In this document: positions 43,030 to 52,249 of the stretch, in pieces | How the letters are laid out: each line of letters starts with the position of its first letter | Position numbering within the stretch: position 1 is the stretch's first letter | Origin: Chryseobacterium gambrini | GTDB taxonomy: Bacteria; Bacteroidota; Bacteroidia; Flavobacteriales; Weeksellaceae | Direction of reading: 5' to 3' | Assembly (NCBI RefSeq): GCF_900156825.1 | Contig: NZ_FTOV01000005.1 | Coordinates: 248,001-312,000, forward strand | Length of the DNA: 64,000 bases | Notes under the pieces: model-generated | Seen by the model: only the letters and a program-made list of their open reading frames with translations | Told to the model about the DNA's origin: nothing | Databases searched by the model: none | Position numbers and translations under genes: made by a program

Positions 43030-45807
43030 TTATTTCATATTCAACAATATATGTACAACTTCAACAGTTTCCCCATTATTATCATGTCTGGAAATACCAA
43101 CTTTCATATTTGCAAAATTATGCAGTTCATCTCTTACACTAAATCCTGAAATAGGATACTTATCACCGTAATTATCATTGGAATTTAAATTCTTAATGTA
43201 TTGAGAATAACTAATCCACAAATTATCAAATCTTTCAGCCTCACCAAATACAATTATAAACTTGCGTTGAAGTTCATGTGTATCATATTTTGAAAGTAAT
43301 TTTATGAGATGTCCTGAAACTACGGTGTTCTTAGGTCCACAACTTTCAAGTCTAAAACATTCAATAATAGTAACAGGAATTCCATTATTCATTCTAATCA
43401 TTATATCTATTTCGCCTGCATCTTTACCATTGCTAGAAATTCCGGATCTCGTTTGATCGGCAACATTATGTCCTTGTGTTCTCAACAAATCAACTATATC
43501 ATCATTAATTAAATTTTCAATTTGCTTCTGAAATTTTCTTTCAAGAATTCGTGATCCTACTTCAATAAGATCATTAAGAATCTTATCAAGTGAATACATT
43601 GCATTATTTTCTGGTTCTAAATTATCAATTTTATATAAGCCTAGGAGTTTATGTACGTTTACTCCTGTAGCACTTACCTCACATGGTATTGTCTTGAAAA
43701 TATTTTCCGTTCCTATTTTTCGTACAAAAACATAGTTAAATAAGTGAGGAGTCATTGAATTTATACATTCTGGACAGTTACATGGAATTTTTTCAGGAAC
43801 GTCAGGATAATTTAAGGATTGATGAATATCATTTAACTCTTTGCGTATGATTTCAAGTAAAAAAGATGCAATATTTCCATGAATCCAAATAAATAGTTTA
43901 CGAGAATATTGATCCGTAGTTATCAATGCTCTTGTATTTTCTCTTTGAATAATTACTCCATTTTTCCAGAAGGTTTTATCGAAAATCAATTTTCTTGTTC
44001 TTACGATAAATCTAGCCATTATTCCTGCAGGCATAAAATCATAATGATACTCAAACCGTAAATTATCATTATAATCCCAATCAAATTCAAGTTTTTCAGG
44101 TTTAAGTAACTCTGGGATTAAAAAAACATTTTGTTCAACTTCAAAACACAATTCAAACTTCTTCATTAGCGTAACTATATATGGATGTTTATCACGCGGA
44201 AATTCATAAAGAATAGAATCTAACATATCAGGATCAAATTCGCCATTACGAGCTATAACTTCTTTAGAATCAAGTATCTTATATACAGCATTTGTAGCCC
44301 ATTCTGGTTTCAAGAACAAGATATTTCTCAACAAATTATCATCTTGAAAATGAAGAAAAACCCCAAGATCATGAAAATATTGACTTAAGAAAAGTGCTCT
44401 TTGATTAGATAAGCCGTGTTGATTACAAATATTTAAATATTCTTCTGCTGAAATATAATTTGAATCCAAGGATTCCAATATTGTTCTTATTTCTAACCAA
44501 ACTTTAGGAAGCTTATCTCCAATTAATGGTAGAGAATTGATTTCATTTTCAATTTTTGTTGTTAGCAAATCAATATTCTTCCCACTACTAGCACTAACTT
44601 GATGGAACGAAACAATATTTTTAAATTTTGCTTTTAATGACCTTTCATCAATATTAATTATCCTCTCATCTATCTTATTTAATACAATTATAATAGGAGA
44701 ATTATTACTCAAAAGACGAATAACATTTAGCCAATAATCAAAACTAATCAAATGCTGATCAGTTCTCGCTTCCCAAACTAATAGATAAAGAGATCTATTT
44801 GTTAGGAAAAATTGATGTGTTGAATGATAAATTTCCTGACCTCCAAAATCCCATACGTTAACTCTAAAATCAGGTGATGACAGAGTCTTTATTCTCCAGG
44901 ATTTTATATCAATTCCTTCTGTAGTATTAGTTTCAGGTATTGAATTATGTATTAAACGATTCATTAAGTAAGTTTTTCCAACATTACCTTGTCCAACTAT
45001 TAATAATTTTGCTTCAAATAATTGTACATTATCACCTAGAGATAAATAATAGTTTATGATTCCTGAAGCTCCTTGAGAGGAAATTTCTATTGGAACTTTA
45101 CCAATTGGATTACTATCAAAATCCAAAAATTCAAGCGAGGTAAGATTTTCAAACTCCTTCGGCAATGAAGAAATTTTATTTCCGCTTAAGTTCAATCTCT
45201 TTAACTTTTTAAGCTTGCCTATGCTAGTTGGCAAATATTTAAGGTCATTAAAACTTAGATCAAGTTCAATTAAATTTTCCAAACAATCAAATGCATCATC
45301 CTCTATTGAGCTTATTTTATTCTCGGATAAATCTAACTTTTCTAAAGTATTAATATCACTAATTGCGCTCGGGAACACTTGTAATCTGTTCCCTTTAATA
45401 CTCAAGTCTTTGCATTTTGGATATTCTACAAAGTCATCAGAGATTGATGTTATTTGATTATAGCTAATATCAACTTTTTCAATATCCATTAAATTTCCAA
45501 AATAATGACCACTTATCAAATTTATTTGATTATCTCCTAAGTTCAAATATTTAATATTTTCAAGAGTAAATACAATAGTTGGTAATTCTTTAAGAATATT
45601 ATTTTTTAAACTTAAATGCTCTAATCTTTTAAATTGAAAAAACCAGTCTGGAATTTCTGGAATTGAATTACCAAATAAATCTAAATACTTTATCTCTGTA
45701 CATATTTTTAGCTCATTAGGAATTCTCTTTAACCTTCCAGTGGTTAGTTGAACTTTATGTGTATTATATTTTAGATCTTTTAGTTTATTTTTGATATGTG
45801 GTTTCAT
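43030..45807 (-). CDS. Roco protein: LRR-Roc-COR with possible nuclease-like C-terminus
   Basis: The 925-residue protein starts with about nine leucine-rich repeats (about 20-240, e.g. LIELDLSFNDLKYLPTSIGK). A Roc GTPase follows: G1 GQGNVGKT at 272-279, G3 DFGGQE at 320-325, G4 NKID at 377-380 and SAS at 405-407. The COR region (about 430-720) includes FLKPEWATNAVYKIL and a CNCPEC cluster at 676-681. The last 170 residues are distinct: a helical stretch, then DAGEIDIMI (D801) and VTIIECFRL (E816), which looks like a PD-(D/E)xK core although the Lys is not in the usual place. The gene is more A/T-rich than its neighbours. A signalling or defence role is inference. Confidence 0.85.
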   Translation of the reverse strand: MKPHIKNKLKDLKYNTHKVQLTTGRLKRIPNELKICTEIKYLDLFGNSIPEIPDWFFQFKRLEHLSLKNNILKELPTIVFTLENIKYLNLGDNQINLISGHYFGNLMDIEKVDISYNQITSISDDFVEYPKCKDLSIKGNRLQVFPSAISDINTLEKLDLSENKISSIEDDAFDCLENLIELDLSFNDLKYLPTSIGKLKKLKRLNLSGNKISSLPKEFENLTSLEFLDFDSNPIGKVPIEISSQGASGIINYYLSLGDNVQLFEAKLLIVGQGNVGKTYLMNRLIHNSIPETNTTEGIDIKSWRIKTLSSPDFRVNVWDFGGQEIYHSTHQFFLTNRSLYLLVWEARTDQHLISFDYWLNVIRLLSNNSPIIIVLNKIDERIINIDERSLKAKFKNIVSFHQVSASSGKNIDLLTTKIENEINSLPLIGDKLPKVWLEIRTILESLDSNYISAEEYLNICNQHGLSNQRALFLSQYFHDLGVFLHFQDDNLLRNILFLKPEWATNAVYKILDSKEVIARNGEFDPDMLDSILYEFPRDKHPYIVTLMKKFELCFEVEQNVFLIPELLKPEKLEFDWDYNDNLRFEYHYDFMPAGIMARFIVRTRKLIFDKTFWKNGVIIQRENTRALITTDQYSRKLFIWIHGNIASFLLEIIRKELNDIHQSLNYPDVPEKIPCNCPECINSMTPHLFNYVFVRKIGTENIFKTIPCEVSATGVNVHKLLGLYKIDNLEPENNAMYSLDKILNDLIEVGSRILERKFQKQIENLINDDIVDLLRTQGHNVADQTRSGISSNGKDAGEIDIMIRMNNGIPVTIIECFRLESCGPKNTVVSGHLIKLLSKYDTHELQRKFIIVFGEAERFDNLWISYSQYIKNLNSNDNYGDKYPISGFSVRDELHNFANMKVGISRHDNNGETVEVVHILLNMK

Positions 45808-46058
45808 ACAAGTTTAGTTAGTATTGCTTAGCAAAGTATTAGTATTTTTAGACAATGAATTAAATAATAAATGAACCTTCTCAAACAATGAAATTGTGCT
45901 AACCAAATAAGTCCTTTGAAAATTTATTCCGAAGTTAGTTGTAATCTCAGCCCAACTATCAAAAATCTCCAATTAGCTTTATTTACTCTCAAAAGCTTTG
46001 GGCTATTTCATTAAAATTATTTCTTAGTTTTGATAAATTCTATTTATTGCTTAATTCA

Positions 46059-46066
46059 CAAATGTA
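46059..46066 (-). promoter_or_regulatory. -7 box upstream of the Roco gene
   Basis: TACATTTG on the minus strand matches TAnnTTTG. A TTG lies 15 nt upstream, shorter than usual. It would give a 5' leader of about 245 nt for the Roco gene. Confidence 0.35.
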
Positions 46067-46088
46067 ATAATAAGAAATTATCAACGTT

Positions 46089-46111
46089 TACGGCAATCCG
46101 TATTTATACGG
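46089..46111. promoter_or_regulatory. Triple TACGG/CCGTA half-site motif
   Basis: TACGG (46089-46093), CCGTA (46098-46102) and TACGG (46107-46111) alternate with 4-nt spacers, so their centres are exactly 9 bp apart. It lies just upstream of the -7 box. It could be an operator or a hairpin. Confidence 0.4.
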
Positions 46112-46154
46112 AATTTATATAGAGTATATTAGCTTTTTATATCAAAAATTTATG

Positions 46155-46192
46155 CAACAAAAAAACCTCATCATTTCTGACGAGGTTTTATA
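46155..46192 (-). terminator. Terminator of the DUF5606 gene
   Basis: AAAACCTC pairs with GAGGTTTT, with an inner TCA/TGA pairing. On the minus strand a T run follows. It lies about 20 nt after the stop. Confidence 0.8.
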
Positions 46193-46213
46193 TTTTAAAT
46201 TCAAGCAAATGAA

Positions 46214-46774
46214 TTATCCCTGCTTTCTGTGGGTGCTTTTAGGAGCAGATTTTGCGGCAGAAGTAGCTTTTACTTTTGGTGCTGCAGGTTTTTCTGCTTT
46301 TGGCGCTTTTTTAGGCGCTTCTTTTTCTACGTTTACTTCTTCCGTTGCTGCTTCACCTTCTAAAGTTTCAGGCTCTGCTTTTACGAAGCTTTCCGGCGTA
46401 ATGTATCCCGCTTTCTGAAGGATGTTGTACCACTGCGCCAGTTTTTTGATGTCTGAAGCATATACTCTTTCGGTATCGTAGTTCGGAAGAGAAGCCGTCA
46501 TGAATTCTTTCAGTTCAGCATCTGTTGCTTTATGGTGGATCGCTTCTTTGTAATCGTAGTTTTTAGCAATATTTTCAAAAACTTCGAACAACGGAACTTC
46601 TTTATCAAAGGTAAACATCGCGATGTTATCCAACAAACTTACCTGACTGGAGTTTCCAATGCTTACTTTTTTCTTCGTGGTAACGTCTTCAATAATAAAT
46701 CCGTTTCTTAATTGTGAAACTAATTTGAAAAGTCCTGGTTTTCCTGAAATTGAAATTATTTTTTCTAACAGCAT
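46214..46774 (-). CDS. DUF5606 family protein
   Basis: The 186-residue protein starts MLLEKIISISGKPGLFKLV; the frame is open 11 codons further, but the conserved family start is this Met at 46774. The N-terminal half has an SH3-like strand set (GFIIEDVTTKKKVSIG), followed by helical text (FEVFENIAKNYDYKEA) and the motif DIKKLAQWYNILQKAGYI. The C-terminus is a low-complexity tail of Ala, Lys, Pro and Glu. The family is typical of Bacteroidetes and of unknown function. It lies downstream of def and ruvX and is probably in the same unit. Confidence 0.85.
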   Translation of the reverse strand: MLLEKIISISGKPGLFKLVSQLRNGFIIEDVTTKKKVSIGNSSQVSLLDNIAMFTFDKEVPLFEVFENIAKNYDYKEAIHHKATDAELKEFMTASLPNYDTERVYASDIKKLAQWYNILQKAGYITPESFVKAEPETLEGEAATEEVNVEKEAPKKAPKAEKPAAPKVKATSAAKSAPKSTHRKQG

Positions 46775-46851
46775 AATTTTATTTTTTGTAAATTCTGCAA
46801 TCGGCATTCCGCCTTTTGCTATTTAATATTTTTTTTATTTTAATTCAAACT

Positions 46852-47424
46852 TTATTTTGGAAATCTCATCTTGTAACCGATGCTTACATCACCCTGAGTA
46901 ATTTTCGACAGTTTACCTTTTACAAGCTTCTTTTTCAAGGCGCTTAAATGGTCTGTAAACAAAATTCCTTCTATGTGATCGTACTCATGCTGAATTACGC
47001 GGGCTCTAATATCGGAAAAAGTTTCTGTATGTTTTACAAAATTTTCGTCATAATATTCGATCACGATGGTTCCTTTTCTTTTTACATCCTCTCTTACATC
47101 CGGAATAGAAAGACATCCCTCGTTGAATTTCCACTCTTCACCGGATTCTTCAAGAATTCTGGCATTAATGAATACTTTCTTAAATTCTGCCAGTTCATCC
47201 TTAATATCCTCATAATCTTCATCTTCTGCCAAAGGACTTACGTCGATCACAAAAAGACGGATATCCAGTCCGATCTGTGGAGCAGCCAAACCAATTCCGT
47301 TGGCGCTGTACATGGTTTCGAACATGTTGCCTATCAATTCCTGTAGCTCGGGATAATCTTTGTCTATATCCTTCGCTACTTTTCTTAAAACTGGGTCACC
47401 AAAGGCTCTTATCGGTAAAATCAT
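46852..47424 (-). CDS. def: Peptide deformylase
   Basis: The 190-residue enzyme removes the formyl group from nascent proteins. The three motifs are complete: GIGLAAPQIG, EGCLSIP and QHEYDHIEG, with Cys and two His binding the metal. It overlaps the upstream ruvX gene by 4 nt (47421-47424), which indicates translational coupling. Length is usual. Confidence 0.96.
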   Translation of the reverse strand: MILPIRAFGDPVLRKVAKDIDKDYPELQELIGNMFETMYSANGIGLAAPQIGLDIRLFVIDVSPLAEDEDYEDIKDELAEFKKVFINARILEESGEEWKFNEGCLSIPDVREDVKRKGTIVIEYYDENFVKHTETFSDIRARVIQHEYDHIEGILFTDHLSALKKKLVKGKLSKITQGDVSIGYKMRFPK

Positions 47425-47837
47425 CTTGTTCTTTGTTCTAAAAAATTCTGCAATATGATGGTTGCGCTTACTTTATCTATTAATCCTTTTTCCTGTCTTT
47501 TCTTTTTATTTTTTCCGCTTTGGGAGATAAAAAACGAAGCCATTTTGGAGGTAAATCTCTCGTCGAAGCGGTGTACTTTTATCATCGGAAATTCTTTCTG
47601 AAAAACTTCAATGAATTTTAAAATATCTGTTTCCACTTCGGATACATTCCCCTTCAAATCTGTCGGAAGACCGATTACCACTTCATCCACCCGATTTTCA
47701 CCGAAATATGTCGTTAGAAAATCAATAATTAATGAAGTCTGCACCGTCTCCAGACCGCTCGCAATAATCTGCATATCATCCGTTGCAGCAATGCCGCAAC
47801 GAGCTTTTCCGTAGTCTATTGCAAGGATTTGTCCCAT
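47421..47837 (-). CDS. ruvX: Holliday junction resolvase RuvX (YqgF)
   Basis: The 138-residue RNase H-fold protein has LAIDYGKARCGIAATD with the catalytic Asp, then VIGLPTDLKGN and FDERFTSKMA. The family acts in pre-16S rRNA processing and was first proposed as a resolvase. It is first in the unit with def. Confidence 0.92.
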   Translation of the reverse strand: MGQILAIDYGKARCGIAATDDMQIIASGLETVQTSLIIDFLTTYFGENRVDEVVIGLPTDLKGNVSEVETDILKFIEVFQKEFPMIKVHRFDERFTSKMASFFISQSGKNKKKRQEKGLIDKVSATIILQNFLEQRTR

Positions 47838-47951
47838 AGGTTTGCAAATTTAGTAAATTTTAATGATTTTATTCCAAACACAGTTTTTTTTATAAATCAA
47901 TGTTTTAATCCGCTAATTTTTTTATAATTTTAATTCTTCAAAAACAAAATT

Positions 47952-48431
47952 ATGAAGAAACTCATCCTCGTAAGACATGCGAAAAGCGACTGGCCGGAAG
48001 AAACGGAAGACTTTGACAGACCTTTGGCAGACAAGGGTTTGGAAGAAGCAATGCATATGTCCAGATTCATGAAAAACAATAACGTAGCGATCGATTACTT
48101 TGTATCGAGCCCCGCAGTACGCGCACTGAATACGTGCAAAATTTTCAACCAGACTTACCAGATCAGCATTAATACGAATGAGAAACTTTATAATCCTTCC
48201 GAAAGCAATTTCGAATCCGTAATCTACGATCTGGACGACAGCCACGAATCGGTTGCCTTTTTCTCTCACAACAACGGAATTTCCAATTTTGCGAATTCCA
48301 TTTCCGAAGATATTTTCCATTTTCCAACCTGCGGTGTTGCCGGTTTCGAGATCGACTGCAATTCGTGGTCGGAATTCGACGGAGCCAAAAAGAAACTGCT
48401 GTTTTTCTACGATCCGGGAAAGATTAAATAA
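47952..48431 (+). CDS. SixA-like histidine phosphatase
   Basis: The 159-residue protein has the catalytic LVRHAKSDW with H9 as phospho-acceptor. DFDRPLADKGLEEA, VSSPAVRALNTC and the second His region FFSHNNGISNFA follow. SixA members remove phosphate from phosphohistidine domains; others in this branch have unknown substrates. It is divergent from ruvX. Confidence 0.85.
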   Translation: MKKLILVRHAKSDWPEETEDFDRPLADKGLEEAMHMSRFMKNNNVAIDYFVSSPAVRALNTCKIFNQTYQISINTNEKLYNPSESNFESVIYDLDDSHESVAFFSHNNGISNFANSISEDIFHFPTCGVAGFEIDCNSWSEFDGAKKKLLFFYDPGKIK

Positions 48432-49084
48432 ATCGTCTGTAAAAATTCCCCTCCTTTGGAGGGGTGGCGAAAATTCGAAAGAATTTTTGACGGGGTGGTT
48501 TTAGAATGTAGGTGAATTTGTGAATGGTGAATTTTTGGTTTAATATTATATTTTATTAATTTCAAATTTAACCTTAAATTGAGGGTTCGATGAGTATAGC
48601 CACACGCTTTTTAACACTTAAGTCACATAAGATAAAAGATAAGGTTTGCGAATATTTTAGAACACTTTAGTTTTTAAAAATCTTTGATTTTTTTGCATAA
48701 TGAAATTGAACAGTTTGGAGGCTGAAGATATTGATACCAACACATCACCTGCTAAAATTTGTGCCAATCTATGGGAAATTTTCAACTAAAAGAACACAAG
48801 TTTTTAACACTTAAGTCACATAAGATAAAAGATAAGGTTTGCGAATATTTTAGAACACTTTAGTTTTTAAAAATCTTTGATTTTTTTTCTAATATGTTCT
48901 GAATATTTTCAAGGGTTTAAGAATATCTCATGTGACTTATGTGTTAAAAAATTTTTTAACCTTTATAAAAAAGCCTAAATAAACTTAATCAATAATTTTG
49001 CTAAAGCATTTCTCTCCGCTTCAAACAAAAAGACGAGCAAAAGCCCGTCCCTATTGATAATCAAATTGAATGATTTTTACTGAA
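48432..49084. repeat. Repeat-rich intergenic region with 87-bp direct repeat
   Basis: An 87-bp perfect direct repeat lies at 48608-48694 and 48801-48887 (start TTTTTAACACTTAAGTCACA). Each copy ends with the AAAATCTTTGATTTT word. Just after the SixA-like gene are two hairpins, CCCCTCC/GGAGGGG (48448-48464) and AAAATTC/GAATTTT (48470-48487). No gene was found. Confidence 0.85.
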
Positions 49085-50629
49085 TTATTTTCTTTTCAGA
49101 TCCAGATCATCAAAATCAAAACTGAAATCTGTAACGTCTGAAATGGGTTTTAATCTTGCAGATTGAGCTTTTCCGGTTTCATCATAATCAAAAATAATAT
49201 AAGCATCGGCATCGTAGCTTCTGTCGTCCCATTTGATGATGAAAGAATTATTGGAATACGGGAGAAGTTCTCCTTTCAGGCGTGGAGAACTTTTGCATGA
49301 GATTCTGTAGGTACTTCCCTGCTGCGCAATTTCCACATCACCAAACCATTGATCGTTGTACATTCCTACAAACTGCTCCGGTTTTGGCTGTAAATTTTTA
49401 TCTTTTTTAAATGTTTCAGATTTTGCAAAAGCCTCTTTTTTCTGCTTATCAAAACTTTCTTCCATTTTTTTCAGCCGGTCGCCGTAGGTTTTCAGCCAGT
49501 TGCGGCCTGCAATTCCCAGATAAGAATCTTTCACGGTATTGGTAATCGTGTTGAAAGCCGATCCCGATTGCTGATTCGTTAAAACGACAATTCCCAGCTT
49601 CATATCCGGAATCAGCGTAAACTGCGTTACCGTCCCGATCAGTCCTCCTGTATGCTGAATTTGTTTGTGACCTTTCACATCGCTTAAAAACCAACCCATT
49701 CCGTATCCGTAGAAACTGGTATCATAAGGATTTTTCGCCGCCACTCCACTCGGAATCTGTAAACCCCACAACTGCTGAACATTTTTATCTGAAACTAATT
49801 TTTTACCGTCTTTCGTTGTGAAATTATTCAACAGAAATTCTGCCCAAGTCGTCATGTCTTTAATGTTACTCATAATTCCTCCGGCTGCGTTGGCTGTTTC
49901 GTTCCAGTCGTGAGGAACAGCGATGGCTTTTCCGTCTACTGGTGCATGAGCATCAATTTTGTTCGCAACAGCTTTGGCTCTGTTATAACTTCCAAAACTT
50001 GAAGTCATTCCTACAGGTTTCATAATGCGCTGTTCGATAAATTCTGCCCAGCTTAATCCTGAAACTCTGTGGATTACTTCTCCGGCTACGATAAACATAA
50101 TATTATTGTAGTCTAAAGTTGTTCTGAAAGGATTTTCAGGCTTTAAATATCTTACGTTGTGAACGATATCGTTTACCGTTAAATTTCCGCCTTCCGGAAA
50201 GAACATTAAATCTCCCTGTCCCAAACCTAATCCTGCTCTATGTGTCACCAGATCTTTAATAGTAACATTCTGCGAAACATACGGATCGTACATCTGAAAT
50301 TCAGGAATGTATTTTGAAACTCTATCGTCCCAGTTCAGTTTTCCTTCGTCTGCTAAAATTGCCAAAGCGGTGCAGGTAAAACCTTTGGAATTGGAGGCGA
50401 TTCCGACCAATGTGGTATCGTCCATCGGTTGTTTGGAAGTTAAAGAACGTACCCCAAAACCTTTGGAATAAATTACTTTTCCGTCTTTAATCACACCAAC
50501 CGACATTCCCGGAACGTCGAAAGTTTTTAAAGTGTTCTGGACCAATTCATCCAGTTTTTTCTCTTCAACCTGCGCATTCGCAATCCCAACCGATAAAAGA
50601 AGAAGGAAAAAAGAAAGTTTCTGCTTCAT
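49085..50629 (-). CDS. Serine hydrolase of the beta-lactamase class C family
   Basis: The 514-residue protein has a signal peptide (MKQKLSFFLLLLSVGIANA). The penicillin-binding fold follows, with S79-N-S-K82 as the SxxK motif, YNN in DYNNIMFIVAGE, and HTGG as third motif. A C-terminal lipocalin-like DUF3471 region (PEQFVGMYNDQWFGDVEI) makes it longer than AmpC. Such proteins act as esterases or D-Ala peptidases; a role in beta-lactam resistance is not implied. It appears to be a single gene. Confidence 0.88.
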   Translation of the reverse strand: MKQKLSFFLLLLSVGIANAQVEEKKLDELVQNTLKTFDVPGMSVGVIKDGKVIYSKGFGVRSLTSKQPMDDTTLVGIASNSKGFTCTALAILADEGKLNWDDRVSKYIPEFQMYDPYVSQNVTIKDLVTHRAGLGLGQGDLMFFPEGGNLTVNDIVHNVRYLKPENPFRTTLDYNNIMFIVAGEVIHRVSGLSWAEFIEQRIMKPVGMTSSFGSYNRAKAVANKIDAHAPVDGKAIAVPHDWNETANAAGGIMSNIKDMTTWAEFLLNNFTTKDGKKLVSDKNVQQLWGLQIPSGVAAKNPYDTSFYGYGMGWFLSDVKGHKQIQHTGGLIGTVTQFTLIPDMKLGIVVLTNQQSGSAFNTITNTVKDSYLGIAGRNWLKTYGDRLKKMEESFDKQKKEAFAKSETFKKDKNLQPKPEQFVGMYNDQWFGDVEIAQQGSTYRISCKSSPRLKGELLPYSNNSFIIKWDDRSYDADAYIIFDYDETGKAQSARLKPISDVTDFSFDFDDLDLKRK

Positions 50630-51133
50630 TTTTAATTTTTTTCAAATGTAGTAAATAAAGCGGTTTAAACTTTTCATATTATACTCAATAACAAAAAGTC
50701 TGTTTAAACTTTTATTTAACCGCAAAAGCCACAAAAGATCAACTAAACTTTTATTTAAAGCTTTAATTATTACTTTGATTCTTCGAAACAAAATACTGAA
50801 ATTTAAAAAGGACTTATCTGCAAAAGATTCTTCATTTCATAATGATTCGCAAAATTTCATTCTGAATGACAGTTCTGAAACTAAAATTACAAGTTGGTTT
50901 AAACTAATTTTAAAATCCTGCAAAGAGAAAAAATCTTTGATTTTTTTAACTTATGTGCTCTTTTTTTCCATTTAAGTAGTAAACTTAAACAAGTAAAGTG
51001 TTAAAATCTTTTGCATCTTTTGTGGTAAAAAAGCTTAAACAAGTTTATATTAATGAATGTCATTACAAGCCTCAAGGAATAACAATAACATTAAAGATGT
51101 TTATAAATCTTCAGAAAAAATAATTTCAAATCT
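50630..51133. repeat. A/T-rich intergenic region with short repeats
   Basis: The gap has recurring words such as TTAAACTTTTATTTAA, AGCTTAAACAAG, and one AAAATCTTTGATTTT (50930-50944). An open frame of 66 codons at 50775-50975 is of poor composition and is not called. The promoter of the phosphoesterase gene is at the right end. Confidence 0.6.
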
Positions 51134-51141
51134 TATCTTTG
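51134..51141 (+). promoter_or_regulatory. -7 box before the phosphoesterase gene
   Basis: TATCTTTG followed by C matches TAnnTTTG, 16 nt before the ATG at 51158. Confidence 0.5.
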
Positions 51142-51157
51142 CAGAGAATTTTAAATA

Positions 51158-51655
51158 ATGACGAAAATCCTGCTTCTTTCCGACTCTCATTCTTATATCG
51201 ACGACCGTATTTTAGAATATGCAGGTCAGGCGGATGAAATCTGGCATGGCGGAGATTTCGGAAGTATGGATGTAATTGAGCAGCTTGAAAAGATAAAACC
51301 ACTGAAAGGAGTTTACGGAAATATCGACAACGCAAAAATCCGTTCTGAGTTTCCGGAAGTGAGTCGTTTTAGATGCGAAAATGTAGAAGTTCTCATGATC
51401 CACATCGGCGGTTATCCGGGAAAATACACACCGTTGGCAAAGCAGGAGATTGCTGAAAAAGCTCCGAAGCTGTTTATTTCGGGACATTCACACATTTTGA
51501 AGGCAATGTTTGATGAGAAAAACAATCTTCTCCACCTGAATCCCGGAGCGTGCGGAAAACAGGGATGGCATAAAATGCGGACAATGATGCGTTTTGTAAT
51601 TGATGATACGGAAATAAAGGATTTGGAGGTTATTGAATTGGGACCGAAGTTTTAA
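51158..51655 (+). CDS. YfcE-family metallophosphoesterase
   Basis: The 165-residue calcineurin-like enzyme has LSDSHSY (metal Asp and His), IWHGGDFGS, VYGNIDNAK and ISGHSHIL. It is the short YfcE/MJ0936 type, a phosphodiesterase of uncertain natural substrate. The Smr-domain gene follows 81 nt later, and the DUF3822 and rsmD genes follow in the same direction. Confidence 0.88.
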   Translation: MTKILLLSDSHSYIDDRILEYAGQADEIWHGGDFGSMDVIEQLEKIKPLKGVYGNIDNAKIRSEFPEVSRFRCENVEVLMIHIGGYPGKYTPLAKQEIAEKAPKLFISGHSHILKAMFDEKNNLLHLNPGACGKQGWHKMRTMMRFVIDDTEIKDLEVIELGPKF

Positions 51656-51736
51656 AATAATTTTTAAACCATTAAGAAAAAAATTGAGGAGTTAAGAATA
51701 ATAAGAGATTGCTTCGTTCCTCGCAATGACAGTACT

Positions 51737-52231
51737 ATGAAAATAGGCGATAAAGTTTCTGTAGTAGATGAAGATTTAAGCGGGGTGGTTACTTCCGTGA
51801 AAGGAAATATCGTGGTTTTTAAAGATGAATACGGTTTTACGCATCAATATCCGAAGGAGAAACTGGTTCCGAAAATCTCGGATTTTTATGAAAATACACC
51901 CATTATAAAAAAAGCGGAGCCGAAAAAAGTAATCTCCAAAGCACATCAGAAAAATCATTTGGTTCTTGATCTTCATTTTCATAATTTAGTTAAAAATCCA
52001 AATGATTACACCAGTTTTGAAAGACTTTTCATCCAAAAAGAAAGATTGGTGGAAACCATCAACTTTTGCAGAAAACACAATCTTAAAAGGCTGGAAATCG
52101 TACACGGAATCGGAGACGGAGTTTTGCAGAAAATGGTATTCGATACGTTAGAAAGCCAGACGAATGTGGATTTTTATAATAAGGAAATACTTCATCATCA
52201 ATCGGGTGCGGTAATGGTAGAATTTCACTAA
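51737..52231 (+). CDS. Smr domain protein
   Basis: The 164-residue protein has an N-terminal SH3-like part (KIGDKVSVVDEDLSGVVTSV, FTHQYPKEKLV) and a C-terminal Smr domain with LDLHFHNL and the motif EIVHGIGDGVLQ. The Smr domain is a nuclease-like module also found in MutS2. This protein lacks the MutS2 core. DUF3822 starts 18 nt later. Confidence 0.88.
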   Translation: MKIGDKVSVVDEDLSGVVTSVKGNIVVFKDEYGFTHQYPKEKLVPKISDFYENTPIIKKAEPKKVISKAHQKNHLVLDLHFHNLVKNPNDYTSFERLFIQKERLVETINFCRKHNLKRLEIVHGIGDGVLQKMVFDTLESQTNVDFYNKEILHHQSGAVMVEFH

Positions 52232-52249
52232 ATTTGCAGGAATCAAATT

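Larger units (their letters stand above)
45808..46154. other. Upstream region of the Roco gene
   Basis: This A/T-rich gap has no gene. It holds a possible -7 box and a triple TACGG/CCGTA motif near 46059-46111, described separately. Confidence 0.5.

Noticed and set aside
46152..46418. An 88-codon plus-strand frame rich in Ala and Phe
   Set aside because: It is antisense to the Ala/Lys/Pro tail of the DUF5606 gene.
50775..50975. A 66-codon open frame in the gap before the phosphoesterase gene
   Set aside because: It is Lys/Ser/Phe-rich with no recognisable pattern and it covers a repeat word found in other gaps.
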